A stretch of DNA of 64,000 nt from DATATV01 sp036268615. Lineage in GTDB: Bacteria > Actinomycetota > Actinomycetes > Mycobacteriales > Pseudonocardiaceae. A model generated the notes under the pieces. The model was not told the origin of the DNA and searched no databases. It saw nothing but the letters and a program-made list of their open reading frames with translations. A program made the translations under genes and the position numbers. Shown here piece after piece: positions 16,268-25,578 of the stretch (the stretch's first letter is position 1; every line of letters starts with the position of its first letter). Location of the stretch: positions 62,001 through 126,000 of the forward strand of contig DATATV010000121.1 of assembly GCA_036268615.1 (NCBI GenBank). Direction: 5' to 3'.

Positions 16268-17773
16268 TCAACCCGCGCAGCGCTCCAGGACGAGTTCCTT
16301 CACCCGCTTGGCGTCCGCCTGCCCCTTGGTCGCCTTCATCACATCGCCGACGATCTTGCCGGCCGCGTTGAGCTTGCCGTCCCGGATCTTCGCCGCGATG
16401 TCCGGATTGGCGGCGAGCGCCTCGTCGACCGCCGCGTAGAGCGCGGAGTCGTCGGACACCACCCGCAGGCCGCGGGCGGCGATCACCTCGTCCGGCTCGC
16501 CCTCGCCGGCCAGCACACCGTCAACCACCTGGCGGGCCAGGTTCGTGGTGAGCTCGCCCTTGGCGACCAGCTCGGCCACCCGGGCCACCTGCGGCGGCGT
16601 GATCGGCAGCTCGGCGAGCTCGACACCGGTCGCGTTGGCCTGCTGGGAAAGGTAGGACACCCACCAGGACCGCGCGTCGGCCGGCGTCGCTCCGGCGTCC
16701 ACAGTGGACGCGATCAGGTCGAGCGCGCCCGCGTTGATCAGGTCGCGCAGTTCCGCGTCGGACAGTCCCCAATCCTGCTGGACGCGCTTGCGGCGCTCCC
16801 AGGGCAGTTCCGGCAGCGTCGCGCGCAACTCCTCGACCCACTCGCGGGCCGGCGCGATCGGCACCAGGTCGGGCTCCGGGAAGTACCGGTAGTCCTCCGC
16901 GGTCTCCTTGATCCGGCCGGCGCGGGTGGTCTGGCCGGCCTCCTCGTAGTGCCGGGTCTCCTGCACGATCGCGGTGCCCTGGACGAGCAACGCGCCCTGC
17001 CGGCACATCTCGTAACGAACCGCACGCTCGACGCTGCGCAGCGAGTTGACGTTCTTGGTCTCGGTGCGGGTGCCGAACACGGTGGCCCCGTGGGCCATCA
17101 GCGACACGTTCGCGTCGCAGCGCAGCGAGCCCTGGTCCATCCGCACGTCGGACACGTCCAGCGAGCGCAACAGGTCGCGCAGCGCGGTGACGTAGGCGCG
17201 GGCCACCTCGGGGGCGCGCGCGCCGGCACCGGTGATCGGCTTGGTGACGATCTCGATCAGCGGCACACCGGCCCGGTTGTAGTCCAGCAGCGAGTACTCG
17301 GCGCCGTGGATGCGCCCGGTGGCGCCACCGACGTGCAGCGACTTGCCGGTGTCCTCCTCCATGTGCGCGCGCTCGATGTCCACCCGGAACACCTCGCCGT
17401 CGTCCAGCTCGACGTCCAGGTAGCCGTTGAAGGCGATCGGCTCGTCGTACTGCGAGGTCTGGAAGTTCTTCGGCATGTCCGGGTAGAAGTAGTTCTTCCG
17501 GGCGAACCGGCACCACTCCGCGATCTGGCAGTGCAGCGCCAGCCCGATCCGGATCGCCGACTCGACCGCCGACCCGTTGACCGCCGGCAGCGCGCCCGGC
17601 ATACCCAGGCAGATCGGGCAGACCTGGGTGTTCGGCTCGCCGCCGAAGGAGGTGGAGCAGCCACAGAACATCTTGGTCCGGGTGGACAGCTCGGTGTGCA
17701 CCTCAAGGCCCAGCACCGGTTCGAACCGGGCCAAGACCTCGTCGTAGTCCATCAGTTCGGCCACCGCGGTCAC
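16268..17773 (-). CDS. gatB: Asp-tRNA(Asn)/Glu-tRNA(Gln) amidotransferase subunit B
   Basis: A 501-aa tRNA-binding subunit of the GatCAB amidotransferase, which converts Glu-tRNA(Gln) and/or Asp-tRNA(Asn). The N-terminal domain has the EVHTEL motif and the zinc-type cysteines (MFCGCSTSFGGEPNTQVCPICLGMPG spread over about residues 45-70). The C-terminal YqeY-like tail domain ends NAAGKIVGDVMKATKGQ. GTG at 17773 is preferred: it overlaps the stop of the preceding small gene (GTGA) and has GGGGAG upstream. Confidence 0.96.
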   Translation of the reverse strand: MTAVAELMDYDEVLARFEPVLGLEVHTELSTRTKMFCGCSTSFGGEPNTQVCPICLGMPGALPAVNGSAVESAIRIGLALHCQIAEWCRFARKNYFYPDMPKNFQTSQYDEPIAFNGYLDVELDDGEVFRVDIERAHMEEDTGKSLHVGGATGRIHGAEYSLLDYNRAGVPLIEIVTKPITGAGARAPEVARAYVTALRDLLRSLDVSDVRMDQGSLRCDANVSLMAHGATVFGTRTETKNVNSLRSVERAVRYEMCRQGALLVQGTAIVQETRHYEEAGQTTRAGRIKETAEDYRYFPEPDLVPIAPAREWVEELRATLPELPWERRKRVQQDWGLSDAELRDLINAGALDLIASTVDAGATPADARSWWVSYLSQQANATGVELAELPITPPQVARVAELVAKGELTTNLARQVVDGVLAGEGEPDEVIAARGLRVVSDDSALYAAVDEALAANPDIAAKIRDGKLNAAGKIVGDVMKATKGQADAKRVKELVLERCAG

Positions 17774-17973
17774 TCCGGCTCCCCGTCCTTGCGCAGCGAG
17801 CGCACCACCAGGGCCGCGCCGGTGCAGGCGGCCAGGATGTTGGCCACCGCGTTGAACACCGCCAGTGCGTCCTTCTTGCCCCGGGCCGTGCGCAGCTCGG
17901 TGACCGCGCGGATCACGCCGAACGCGATACCGGCCAGCCCGATCACGCCGCGCACCTTCTTGGCCTGACTCAT
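17770..17973 (-). CDS. Small two-helix membrane protein inside the gat operon
   Basis: A 67-aa protein with two predicted TM helices (about residues 9-28 and 38-58) and basic, charged ends. It is locked into the operon: its ATG overlaps the gatA stop (ATGA) and its TGA overlaps the gatB start (GTGA), so the three are translationally coupled. I do not recognise the family. In M. tuberculosis the same slot between gatA and gatB holds pfkA (recalled from memory). Confidence 0.75.
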   Translation of the reverse strand: MSQAKKVRGVIGLAGIAFGVIRAVTELRTARGKKDALAVFNAVANILAACTGAALVVRSLRKDGEPE

Positions 17974-19502
17974 GCCCGAACCGCCTCCTCAAGCACGGGT
18001 ACCCGATTGATCAACGGGCCGCCGCCGAGGGCGTCCCGAGCGCCCTCATAGGCCGCGGCCACCCGGTACATCCGGTGGTCCTGCAGGGCCGGAGCCATGA
18101 TCTGCAGACCGACCGGCAGTCCGTCGTCGGCCGACAGTCCACACGGGACACTCATCGCCGGCACGCCGGCCAGGCTGGCCGGCACCGTGCACAGGTCGGC
18201 CAGGTACATCGACATCGGGTCGTCCACCCGCTCGCCCAGCCGGAACGCGGTGGTCGGCGTGGTCGGCGAGATGAGCACGTCCACGCCGCCGTCGAAGGCA
18301 CCGTCGAAGTCGCGCTTGATCAGCGTGCGCACCTTCTGCGCCTGGCCGTAGTACGCGTCGTAGTAACCGGCGGACAGCGCGTAGGTGCCGAGCATGATGC
18401 GCCGCTTGACCTCGGCGCCGAAGCCGGCCTCCCGGGTCAGCGACATGACGTCCTCCGCGCTGGCGCCACCCTCGTCGCCGACCCGCAGGCCGTACCGCAT
18501 GGCGTCGAACCGGGCCAGGTTGGACGAGCACTCGCTCGGCGCGATCAGGTAGTACGCCGGCAGCGCGTAGCCGAAGTGCGGGCAGGACACCTCGACGATG
18601 TCCGCGCCCAGCGCGCGCAACTGTTCGACCGCGGCCTGGAACGAGGCCAGCACGCCGGGCTGGTAGCCCTCGCCGGACAGCTCGGTGACCACGCCGATCC
18701 GGACCCCGGCCAGCCCGTCCCGAGCGCCGGCCAGCGCCGCCTGGACGACCGCCGGCACCGGGGTGTCGATGGAGGTGGAGTCGAGCGGGTCGTGGCCGCC
18801 GATGATCTCGTGCAGCAGCGCGGTGTCCAGCACCGTGCGCGCGCACGGACCGGCCTGGTCCAGTGACGAGGAGAAGGCGATCAGCCCGTACCGGGACACG
18901 CCGCCGTAGGTCGGCTTGACGCCGACCGTGCCGGTGACCGCGCCCGGCTGCCGGATCGAGCCGCCGGTGTCGGTGCCGATGGCCAGCGGCGCCTCGAAGG
19001 CGGCCAGCGCGGCGGCCGAACCGCCGCCGGAGCCGCCGGGCACCCGGTCGAGGTCCCACGGGTTGTGGGTCGGCCCGTAGTAGGAGTTCTCGGTGGATGA
19101 GCCCATCGCGAACTCGTCCATGTTCGTCTTGCCCAGGATCACCACGCCCGCCTGGAGCAGCTTGCGGGTGACCGTGGCGTCGTAGGGCGGCACCCAGCCT
19201 TCCAGGATGTGCGACCCGGAGGTGGTCGGGATGCCCTCGGTGACGACCACGTCCTTGAGCGCCAGCGGCACGCCGGCCAGCGGCGACGCGGGCTCGCGGC
19301 CCGCGGCCACGTCCTCGTCCACCGCGCGGGCGGCGTTGAGCGCGCGCTCGCCGGCCACGTGCAGGAAGGCGTGCACCCGCTCGTCCACCGCGGCGATCCG
19401 GTCCAGGTGCGCCTGGGTTGCCTCGACCGAGGACACCTCCCGGCTCTGGATCTTCGCCGCCAGGTCGGCCGCGGTCAGCCTGGTGAGATCTGCTTCGCTC
19501 AC
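17970..19502 (-). CDS. gatA: Asp-tRNA(Asn)/Glu-tRNA(Gln) amidotransferase subunit A
   Basis: A 510-aa amidase-signature protein that hydrolyses Gln to deliver ammonia to GatB. The Ser-cisSer-Lys triad is present: Lys in GVPLALKDVVV, cis-Ser in GGSGGGSAAALAA and nucleophile Ser in GTDTGGSIRQPG. GTG at 19502 (VSEADLTRL) is chosen because it overlaps the gatC stop (GTGA). A longer frame upstream reads through gatC out of frame. Middle gene of gatC-gatA-67aa-gatB. Confidence 0.97.
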   Translation of the reverse strand: MSEADLTRLTAADLAAKIQSREVSSVEATQAHLDRIAAVDERVHAFLHVAGERALNAARAVDEDVAAGREPASPLAGVPLALKDVVVTEGIPTTSGSHILEGWVPPYDATVTRKLLQAGVVILGKTNMDEFAMGSSTENSYYGPTHNPWDLDRVPGGSGGGSAAALAAFEAPLAIGTDTGGSIRQPGAVTGTVGVKPTYGGVSRYGLIAFSSSLDQAGPCARTVLDTALLHEIIGGHDPLDSTSIDTPVPAVVQAALAGARDGLAGVRIGVVTELSGEGYQPGVLASFQAAVEQLRALGADIVEVSCPHFGYALPAYYLIAPSECSSNLARFDAMRYGLRVGDEGGASAEDVMSLTREAGFGAEVKRRIMLGTYALSAGYYDAYYGQAQKVRTLIKRDFDGAFDGGVDVLISPTTPTTAFRLGERVDDPMSMYLADLCTVPASLAGVPAMSVPCGLSADDGLPVGLQIMAPALQDHRMYRVAAAYEGARDALGGGPLINRVPVLEEAVRA

Positions 19503-19798
19503 TGTTCCTCCCCAAGGATGCGCGGTACCCGGAAGCGGCCCTGCTCCTCGGCCGGTGCGCCGGACAGCGCCTGCTGCTGGGTGAGTCCTGGACGCGCGAC
19601 GTCCTCGCGGAACACATTGGTCAGCGGGACGGCGTGCGAGGTGGGCGGGATGTCGTCGGCGGCGACCTCGCCGACCCTGGCGACCGACTGCAGGATCACG
19701 TCCAGCTGGCCGGCGAACGTGTCCAGCTCGTCGTCGGACACGGCCAGTCGGGCCAGCTTGGCCAGCTTCGCGACCTCGTCGCGGGAGATAGTGGGCAC
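19499..19798 (-). CDS. gatC: Asp-tRNA(Asn)/Glu-tRNA(Gln) amidotransferase subunit C
   Basis: A 99-aa subunit that wraps GatA and GatB together. The N-terminal helices (ISRDEVAKLAKLARLAVSDD) and the C-terminal extended belt (PTSHAVPLTNVFREDVARPG) are family hallmarks. GTG at 19798 is chosen because the family begins with ISRDEV; the upstream ATG at 19843 adds unrelated residues. First gene of the gat operon. Confidence 0.93.
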   Translation of the reverse strand: MPTISRDEVAKLAKLARLAVSDDELDTFAGQLDVILQSVARVGEVAADDIPPTSHAVPLTNVFREDVARPGLTQQQALSGAPAEEQGRFRVPRILGEEQ

Positions 19799-20169
19799 TG
19801 CGGGAGCTCCGGAATTGCCTGGATCTGCTCGGGTGATGGGCACTACTCATTGGTACGGCGTTCGCGGTTGCCCTTTACATGTGGCGGGCAGGCCCCTTAC
19901 ATGTAAAGGTGCGACCCACCGAGTCTATGGTGGTCCGGGTTTCGGGCTCGACCGGGTTACCGGGAGCCGGTCGACCTGTGGGGGGTCACAGCAGAGCCGA
20001 GCCGTCCCGAACGGCGGACGGCAACTGCTCGCCACCGGTCCGATCTGTCACAATCGTCGGCCGGTGGCTGCGCCGAGTAGTGCCAACCCGGCCTGCCAAG
20101 GATGTCTGTGCCCACCGACTTACCAGCGCGGACGGCAAGGTTCCGCGTACAAGGCAGGAGGCGGACGCC
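19799..20169. other. 371-bp divergent gap between gatC and the ACT gene
   Basis: Contains the inverted repeat at 19872-19909 and the ACT gene's AGGAGG (20156-20161). No gene is supported: open frames here have no ribosome site and no recognisable motif. Confidence 0.4.
19872..19909. promoter_or_regulatory. Inverted repeat in the gatC/ACT divergent promoter region
   Basis: CCTTTACATG (19872-19881) and its reverse complement CATGTAAAGG (19900-19909) are separated by 18 bp. The right copy also sits in a perfect 10-bp palindrome TTACATGTAA (19897-19906). AT-rich in a GC-rich neighbourhood and 74 bp from gatC, so a regulator site or overlapping promoters are plausible. Confidence 0.4.
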
Positions 20170-20823
20170 TTGTCCTTCCTGATCCGGGTCCAGCTCCCGG
20201 ACGTCCCCGGCACCCTGGGTGCGGTGGCGACCGCGCTGGGTGCCATCGGGGCCGACATCCTCAGTGTGGACGTGGTCGAGCGGGGTGGCGGCGTGGCCGT
20301 CGACGACCTCGTGGTCGAACTGCCGTCCGGCCGGCTGCCGGACGTGCTGATCACCGCGGCCGAGTCCCTTGAGGGCGTCGTGGTGGACGCCGTGCGCCCG
20401 TATGCGGGGGTGCTGGACACCCACCGCGAACTCGAACTGGTCGAAGAGGTCGCCGAGGAGCCCAGAACAGGGCTGGCGGTGTTCACCGAGGGCGTGCCGA
20501 AGATCGTCCGGGCCGGCTGGGCGCTGACGCTGAGCCCGGGCCCGCAGGGGGTGACCACGCTGGCCGCCAGCGGGGCGGCGCCGACCATCGGCTCGCTGGA
20601 GCTGCCCTGGATGCCGCTGCAACGGGCGACCGTGCTGGACGGTGAGGAGTCCTGGGTACCCGAGACGTGGCAGGAACTGGGCACGGAGCTGGCCGCGACC
20701 CCACTGGGCAAACCCGATCGGGTGTTGTTGGTGGGCCGGCCCGGCGGGCCGATGTTCCGCGCGGCCGAGGTGGCCCGGCTGGCCCACCTGGCCGGGATCG
20801 TGGCCGTGGTGCTGGACGGTTAG
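20170..20823 (+). CDS. ACT-domain amino-acid-binding protein
   Basis: A 217-aa protein starting at TTG 20170, set by a perfect AGGAGG 8 bp upstream. Residues 1 to about 75 are an ACT domain (FLIRVQLPDVPGTLGAVATA, ADILSVDVV), which usually binds an amino acid. The rest (about 85-217) resembles a GAF/acetyltransferase-like regulatory half but I cannot name it. The counterpart in mycobacteria (Rv3013) sits at the same place between gatC and ligA (recalled from memory). Divergent from the gat operon. Confidence 0.75.
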   Translation: MSFLIRVQLPDVPGTLGAVATALGAIGADILSVDVVERGGGVAVDDLVVELPSGRLPDVLITAAESLEGVVVDAVRPYAGVLDTHRELELVEEVAEEPRTGLAVFTEGVPKIVRAGWALTLSPGPQGVTTLAASGAAPTIGSLELPWMPLQRATVLDGEESWVPETWQELGTELAATPLGKPDRVLLVGRPGGPMFRAAEVARLAHLAGIVAVVLDG

Positions 20824-20916
20824 CGGACCGACCCGAGCCGCACCGGATGGTCGGCCCAGCCGCTGGTGCCGATAAGTCGACGTTGGTGCTGCTCATTCGC
20901 CAACCGCGGAGCCCGG

Positions 20917-21447
20917 TCACAGGTCCAGTGCGAAGGCGAGCAGGTGGACCTGTGGATTGGGGTTCCAGTCGCGGTCGGGCTCCCGCTGGAAGCCCAGCCG
21001 GGTGTAGAGCCGGTGGGCCGGGTTCATCCGGTCGGTGCTGGACAGCACCACCCGGCGGTAGCCCTCGGCCCGCGCCCGCAGCAGCACCTCCTGCACCAGC
21101 CGCGCGGCCACGCCGGTGCGGCGGGCCGCCGGATGCACCGCGAGCATCCGGAACTCCAGCTCGTCGGGCTTGGAGATCTCGGCGAACGGGGTGCCCGGCC
21201 GGACCACGGTGACGGTGCCGATCGGCTGCTCGGCGCCGGTCACCGCGACCAGCAGCTCCGCGTCCCGGGCCCGGCGACCGGTGTCGGCCAGTTCGGCGGC
21301 GTACTCCTGGCTCGCCGAGACATGGCCGTCGACCTGGTACGCCTGCACGGTGATCGCGCCGATGTCGGCCAACTCGCCGGGATCGTCGTGCCTGGCTAAC
21401 CGCACCCGCACCGCCGCGGCGGCCGAACCGCCGGCCTGATCACTCAT
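20917..21447 (-). CDS. GNAT-family N-acetyltransferase
   Basis: A 176-aa GNAT fold with the acetyl-CoA loop around FRMLAVHPAARRTGVAARLV and the C-terminal YTRLGFQRE motif. ATG at 21447 (MSDQAGGS) lies inside the last codons of ligA (8-bp overlap) behind a GGAGG that is within ligA, so translation is coupled to ligA. Acceptor unknown. Confidence 0.85.
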   Translation of the reverse strand: MSDQAGGSAAAAVRVRLARHDDPGELADIGAITVQAYQVDGHVSASQEYAAELADTGRRARDAELLVAVTGAEQPIGTVTVVRPGTPFAEISKPDELEFRMLAVHPAARRTGVAARLVQEVLLRARAEGYRRVVLSSTDRMNPAHRLYTRLGFQREPDRDWNPNPQVHLLAFALDL

Positions 21448-23653
21448 CAACGTCCTCCGCTTCCGAAGCTCCCGGGGCTTCCGCGGACTCGGCAGCGGCA
21501 GCCGTGTCCGCCACCGGTGGCTCCGGCACCAGGGCGACCTCGGCTGCCGCGTCGGGCCCTGAATCAAGCAATACCTGAAAACCGTCCTCGTCGAGTACCG
21601 GAACCTTCAGTTGCAACGCCTTGTCGTACTTCGACCCCGGTGCGTCACCGACCACGACGAACGAGGTCTTCTTGGACACCGAGCCGACCGCCTTGCCGCC
21701 CCGGCCGGTGATCGCCTCCTTGGCCTCGTCCCGGGAGAACGCGGTGAGCGAACCGGTCACCACGATGGACAGGCCCTCCAGCGTGCGCGGCACCGAGTCG
21801 TCCCGGTCCTCGGCCATCCGCACCCCGGCCGCCCGCCACTTGCGCACCACCTCGCGGTGCCAGTCGACCTCGAACCACTCGCGCACGGCGGTGGCGATGG
21901 TCGGCCCGACACCGTCCACATCGGCCAGCTGCTCCTCGGTGGCCGACTCGATCGCGTCGATCGAGCCCAGTTCGCGGGCGAGTGCCTGGGCCGCGGTCGG
22001 ACCGACGTGCCGGATGGACAGCGCCACCAGAACCCTCCACAAGGGACGGTCCTTGGCCAGCTCCAGGTTCTTCAGCAGTTTGTCCGCGTTCGCAGACAGG
22101 CCACCGGTCTTCTTGTTGAACAGTTCGACCTGGCTGAGCTGTTCCTCGTCCAGGTCGAACACGTCGCCCTCGTCGTGCAGCGCGCCGGAGGCGAGCAGCG
22201 CGGCCGCCGCCTCGTAGCCGAGCACCTCGATGTCGAAACCGCCGCGGCCGGCCAGGTGGAACAGCCGCTCGCGCAGCTGCGCCGGGCAGGCCCGCGCGTT
22301 CGGGCAGCGGATGTCGGCGTCGCCCTCCTTCTCGTAGCGCAGCACCGTGCCGCACTCCGGGCAGGTCACCGGCATGACGAACGGCCGCTCGCTGCCGTCC
22401 CGCGCGTCGACCACCGGGCCGAGCACCTCCGGGATCACGTCACCGGCCTTGCGGATCACCACCCGGTCGCCGATCAGCACACCCTTGCGCTCGACCTCCT
22501 GGGCGTTGTGCAACGTGGCCATCGCGACCGTGGAACCGGCCACCTTCACCGGTTCCATCACCGCGAACGGGGTGACCCGGCCGGTCCGGCCGACGTTCAC
22601 CTGGATGTCCAGCAGCGTTGTCGTCGCCTCTTCCGGGGCGTACTTGTAGGCGATGGCCCAGCGCGGCGCGCGGGAGGTGGTGCCCAGCCTGCGTTGCAGG
22701 GTGATCTCGTCGACCTTGATCACGATGCCGTCGATCTCGTGCTCGGCGTCGTGCCGGTGCTCGCCCCAGTAGGCGATCCGCTCGGTGACCTGCTCGAAGG
22801 TGTCCAGCAGCGTGGTGTGCGGGGAGACCGGCAGACCCCATGCCTTCAGCGCGTTGTAGGCGTCGGACTGGCGCTGCGGCTCGAAGCCCTGGCGCTTGCC
22901 GAGGCCGTGACAGATCAGCCGCAGCGGGCGGCTCGCGGTGACCTTCGGGTTCTTCTGCCGCAGCGAGCCGGCGGCCGCGTTGCGCGGGTTGGCGAAGGGC
23001 GGCTTGCCCTCCTCGACGAGCGCGGCGTTGAGCGCGCTGAACTCCTCGACCACAAAGAAGACTTCGCCGCGCACCTCGACCAGCGCGGGCACCGGGAACT
23101 CCGCGGTGCCGGTGAGCTGCTCCGGCACGCCCCGCATGGTCCGCACGTTGAGCGTGACGTCCTCACCGGTGCGGCCGTCGCCCCTGGTCAGCGCCCTGGT
23201 CAGGTTGCCGTCGGTGTAGAGCAGGTTGATCGCCAGCCCGTCGATCTTCAGCTCGCACAGGAAGTGCCCGGCGGCGCCGATCTCCTTGTGCACCCGGTCG
23301 AACCAGCCGGCCAGCTCGTCGGTGTCGAAGACGTTGTCCAGGCTGAGCATCCGCTCCAGATGGTCGTGGGCGGTGAACTCGGTGGAGAACATGCCGCCGA
23401 CCCGCTGGGTCGGCGAGTCCGGCGTGGCCAGCGCGGGATGCTCGTCCTCCATGGCCTGTAGTTCGCGCAGCAGCGTGTCGAACTCGGCGTCGGTGATGGT
23501 CGGCGAATCACGCACGTAGTAGCGGAACTGGTGCCCCAGAAGCTCCTCGGCCAGTGCCGCGTGCCGCTCGCGCACCTCCGCCGGCACGTCCTCAAGGCCC
23601 TCGGCTTCGGTCACCGCCCCCTGCGCGGGCAGGGCATCTTCGTTGCTGGTCAC
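21440..23653 (-). CDS. ligA: NAD+-dependent DNA ligase
   Basis: A 737-aa replicative ligase. In order: Ia domain (HQFRYYVRDSPTITDAEFD), adenylation domain with the AMP-accepting Lys in CELKIDGLAINLLY, OB fold, a four-Cys zinc finger (CPECG...CPNARACPAQ), helix-hairpin-helix repeats and a C-terminal BRCT domain (GLSIVVTGSLTAFSRDEAKE). The ~45-aa tail after BRCT is Ala/Glu/Pro-rich and disordered. ATG at 23653. It is followed by the overlapping GNAT gene. Confidence 0.97.
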   Translation of the reverse strand: MTSNEDALPAQGAVTEAEGLEDVPAEVRERHAALAEELLGHQFRYYVRDSPTITDAEFDTLLRELQAMEDEHPALATPDSPTQRVGGMFSTEFTAHDHLERMLSLDNVFDTDELAGWFDRVHKEIGAAGHFLCELKIDGLAINLLYTDGNLTRALTRGDGRTGEDVTLNVRTMRGVPEQLTGTAEFPVPALVEVRGEVFFVVEEFSALNAALVEEGKPPFANPRNAAAGSLRQKNPKVTASRPLRLICHGLGKRQGFEPQRQSDAYNALKAWGLPVSPHTTLLDTFEQVTERIAYWGEHRHDAEHEIDGIVIKVDEITLQRRLGTTSRAPRWAIAYKYAPEEATTTLLDIQVNVGRTGRVTPFAVMEPVKVAGSTVAMATLHNAQEVERKGVLIGDRVVIRKAGDVIPEVLGPVVDARDGSERPFVMPVTCPECGTVLRYEKEGDADIRCPNARACPAQLRERLFHLAGRGGFDIEVLGYEAAAALLASGALHDEGDVFDLDEEQLSQVELFNKKTGGLSANADKLLKNLELAKDRPLWRVLVALSIRHVGPTAAQALARELGSIDAIESATEEQLADVDGVGPTIATAVREWFEVDWHREVVRKWRAAGVRMAEDRDDSVPRTLEGLSIVVTGSLTAFSRDEAKEAITGRGGKAVGSVSKKTSFVVVGDAPGSKYDKALQLKVPVLDEDGFQVLLDSGPDAAAEVALVPEPPVADTAAAAESAEAPGASEAEDVDE

Positions 23654-23716
23654 CGGGCGAGCGTAACGACTGGACCTGACGTTTGTCCGCTCGCCGGAAG
23701 CCCTGTGGACAACTGA

Positions 23717-24394
23717 TCACCCGGCCGGGTCGGTCGGCCCGTCGATCAGCGTGCTCACCAGGGTGCGCAGCTCCAGCAGGGTGATGGCGTTCTGCGGTTC
23801 GGCCACCGCGGTCTCCACCCAGCGCAGCCGCTCGCCGGCGACCCGCTCGCCCAGCGTCGCGTCCAGCGACAGGAAGGTGATCGCCGAGCGGCTGTTGTCG
23901 TCCAGTTCGGACAGTTCCGGATGGTGCACGGCGACATCGACCAGCCCGGCGGACTCGTCCACCTGGGCGACCACCCGGATGTCGGCCAGGCTGATCCGGT
24001 GCCCGGCCAGGTTGACCGCCACCTCGGTCGGGTCGGGCACCGGCGGCACCGAGTCGTGGTACTCCCACACCACATCGTCGGTGGGCGCCTGGGCCCGCCA
24101 CGCGTCGGTGTAGGGCCGCAGTTCCGGGTCCTCCTGGCCGGTGACGACCAGCGCGTAGATGGCCTGCTGCCCGCGTTCCAGTGAGAACTGGAGGTCGGGG
24201 TGGAGGGCGGCGACAAGCTCGCAGAGCTGGTACTCGACCCGCTGCGGTTCGCGGTCACCGAGGGCTGCGCTGACCTCCGGCAGCAACTCCTGCCAGCGTC
24301 GCCAGAACCCCTGCGCGGCCTGGGTCAGCTCGGCGGAATCGACCGGCCGCGCGCCGGTTTCCGGTTCGGACCTGCCTCGACGAAACCACCCCAT
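23717..24394 (-). CDS. Conserved actinobacterial protein of unknown function
   Basis: A 225-aa soluble, acidic protein (start ATG 24394, MGWFRRGRSEPE) with no TM segments and no signal. Visible features are a basic N-terminus, a Trp-rich helix (GFWRRWQELLPEV), a segment ALVVTGQEDPELRPYTDAW and a helical C-terminus. I do not recognise a catalytic motif. It lies between ligA (63-bp gap) and the MetE-like gene on the same strand; an 8-bp inverted repeat (GGCGAGCG/CGCTCGCC, 23656-23695) sits in the gap to ligA. Confidence 0.6.
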   Translation of the reverse strand: MGWFRRGRSEPETGARPVDSAELTQAAQGFWRRWQELLPEVSAALGDREPQRVEYQLCELVAALHPDLQFSLERGQQAIYALVVTGQEDPELRPYTDAWRAQAPTDDVVWEYHDSVPPVPDPTEVAVNLAGHRISLADIRVVAQVDESAGLVDVAVHHPELSELDDNSRSAITFLSLDATLGERVAGERLRWVETAVAEPQNAITLLELRTLVSTLIDGPTDPAG

Positions 24395-24434
24395 GCGGCC
24401 ATCCTCCCCTGCCGGCCGACGCGACGTCAGCCGG

Positions 24435-25490
24435 TTACCAGGATTCGGGTGGTTCGACGAACGCCTTGCCGAGTTCGACACCGAGTTGCTGGGCCCGCAG
24501 CGCCCAGGCCGGGGTCGCGCCGGCCAGTCCGCAGCACGGCGTGGCCACCGCGCGGTCGGCCAGGATCGAGCGGTTGAAGCCGAGCCGGTCGACCAGCCGC
24601 AGTGCCGGTTGGGCCGCGGCCTTCAGGCTCAGCGGGGTTGCCGGCTCGGTGCCGGGCACCAGGCCGAGGAACATCGTCGTGCCCGCGTCCCACACCGAGC
24701 CCAGTTCGTCCCACTGCTCGCTGGGCGCGCGATCCAACAGGATCGCGTCCACCGCGAGGGCGTCCGCACCGGCCTCACGCAACAGTTCCAGTGGCGGCCG
24801 GTCGGCGCAGCAGTGCACGATCACCGGCCGGCCGGTGGCCGCCTTCGCCGCGGTCAGCACCTCCGCAAGCGTTTGCCGGGCTTCGTCGGCGAGCACCGCG
24901 CGAACGGTGCCCAGGCCCGAGGGCGTGGGCAGCCGGCCGGCCAGCACGGCCGGCAGGTTCGGCTCGTCGAGTTGCACGACGACCGACGCGCCGGTGCGCT
25001 CGGCGACCTCCCGGACGTGTGCGGTCAGCCCCTCGGCCAGCGAGGCGGCGAACTCACGCAGCGCGCCCGGATCGGTCAGCACCCGGTGGCCGCGCATCAG
25101 TTCGATGCCCGCGGTCAGCGTCCACGGTCCGGGCAGCTGAACCTTGACCGTCTCCGGGCGCGCGCCGGTCTGGTCGAACACGTCCTGCAGCGCGTCCAGG
25201 TCCCGGCGCAGCAGGTCGACCGCGCGCCGCTGGTCCAGCCCCGGCCGGGCAGTCACCCGGTAGCCGGACGGGACCACCTCGACCGGCAGGTCGACCAGCA
25301 CTGCGGCGCCCCGGCCGAGCAGGTCGGCGCCGACGCCGCGGGCCGGCAGTTCGGGCAGGTAGGGAAAGTCGGGCAGCTCGCCGACGACCACCCGGGTCGC
25401 CTCGACGGGGTCTGTGCCCGGCATCGATCCGATCGCCGTCGCGCTCGACGGCGGCCACACAGGACTTGCGGAGGTTTCGGACACGTGCAC
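24435..25490 (-). CDS. MetE C-terminal-like (B12-independent methionine synthase fold) protein
   Basis: A 351-aa single-domain relative of the catalytic half of MetE. Zinc-ligand candidates are present: HCC in VIVHCCADRPP and the Cys pair in ATPCCGLAG, plus the N-terminal GSMPGTDPVEA motif. It lacks the N-terminal folate half of true MetE, like mycobacterial Rv3015c at the same position (recalled from memory). It may use another methyl donor; function is unproven. GTG at 25490, or the GTG two codons downstream at 25484. Confidence 0.8.
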   Translation of the reverse strand: MHVSETSASPVWPPSSATAIGSMPGTDPVEATRVVVGELPDFPYLPELPARGVGADLLGRGAAVLVDLPVEVVPSGYRVTARPGLDQRRAVDLLRRDLDALQDVFDQTGARPETVKVQLPGPWTLTAGIELMRGHRVLTDPGALREFAASLAEGLTAHVREVAERTGASVVVQLDEPNLPAVLAGRLPTPSGLGTVRAVLADEARQTLAEVLTAAKAATGRPVIVHCCADRPPLELLREAGADALAVDAILLDRAPSEQWDELGSVWDAGTTMFLGLVPGTEPATPLSLKAAAQPALRLVDRLGFNRSILADRAVATPCCGLAGATPAWALRAQQLGVELGKAFVEPPESW

Positions 25491-25578
25491 TACCTACCAT
25501 CCTCGACGGCATTGCCGCCGGTTGGGCCGGCCGGTAACGTAACGCGGTCAACCGATCGCAGACAGAGGGGCATGTCCG

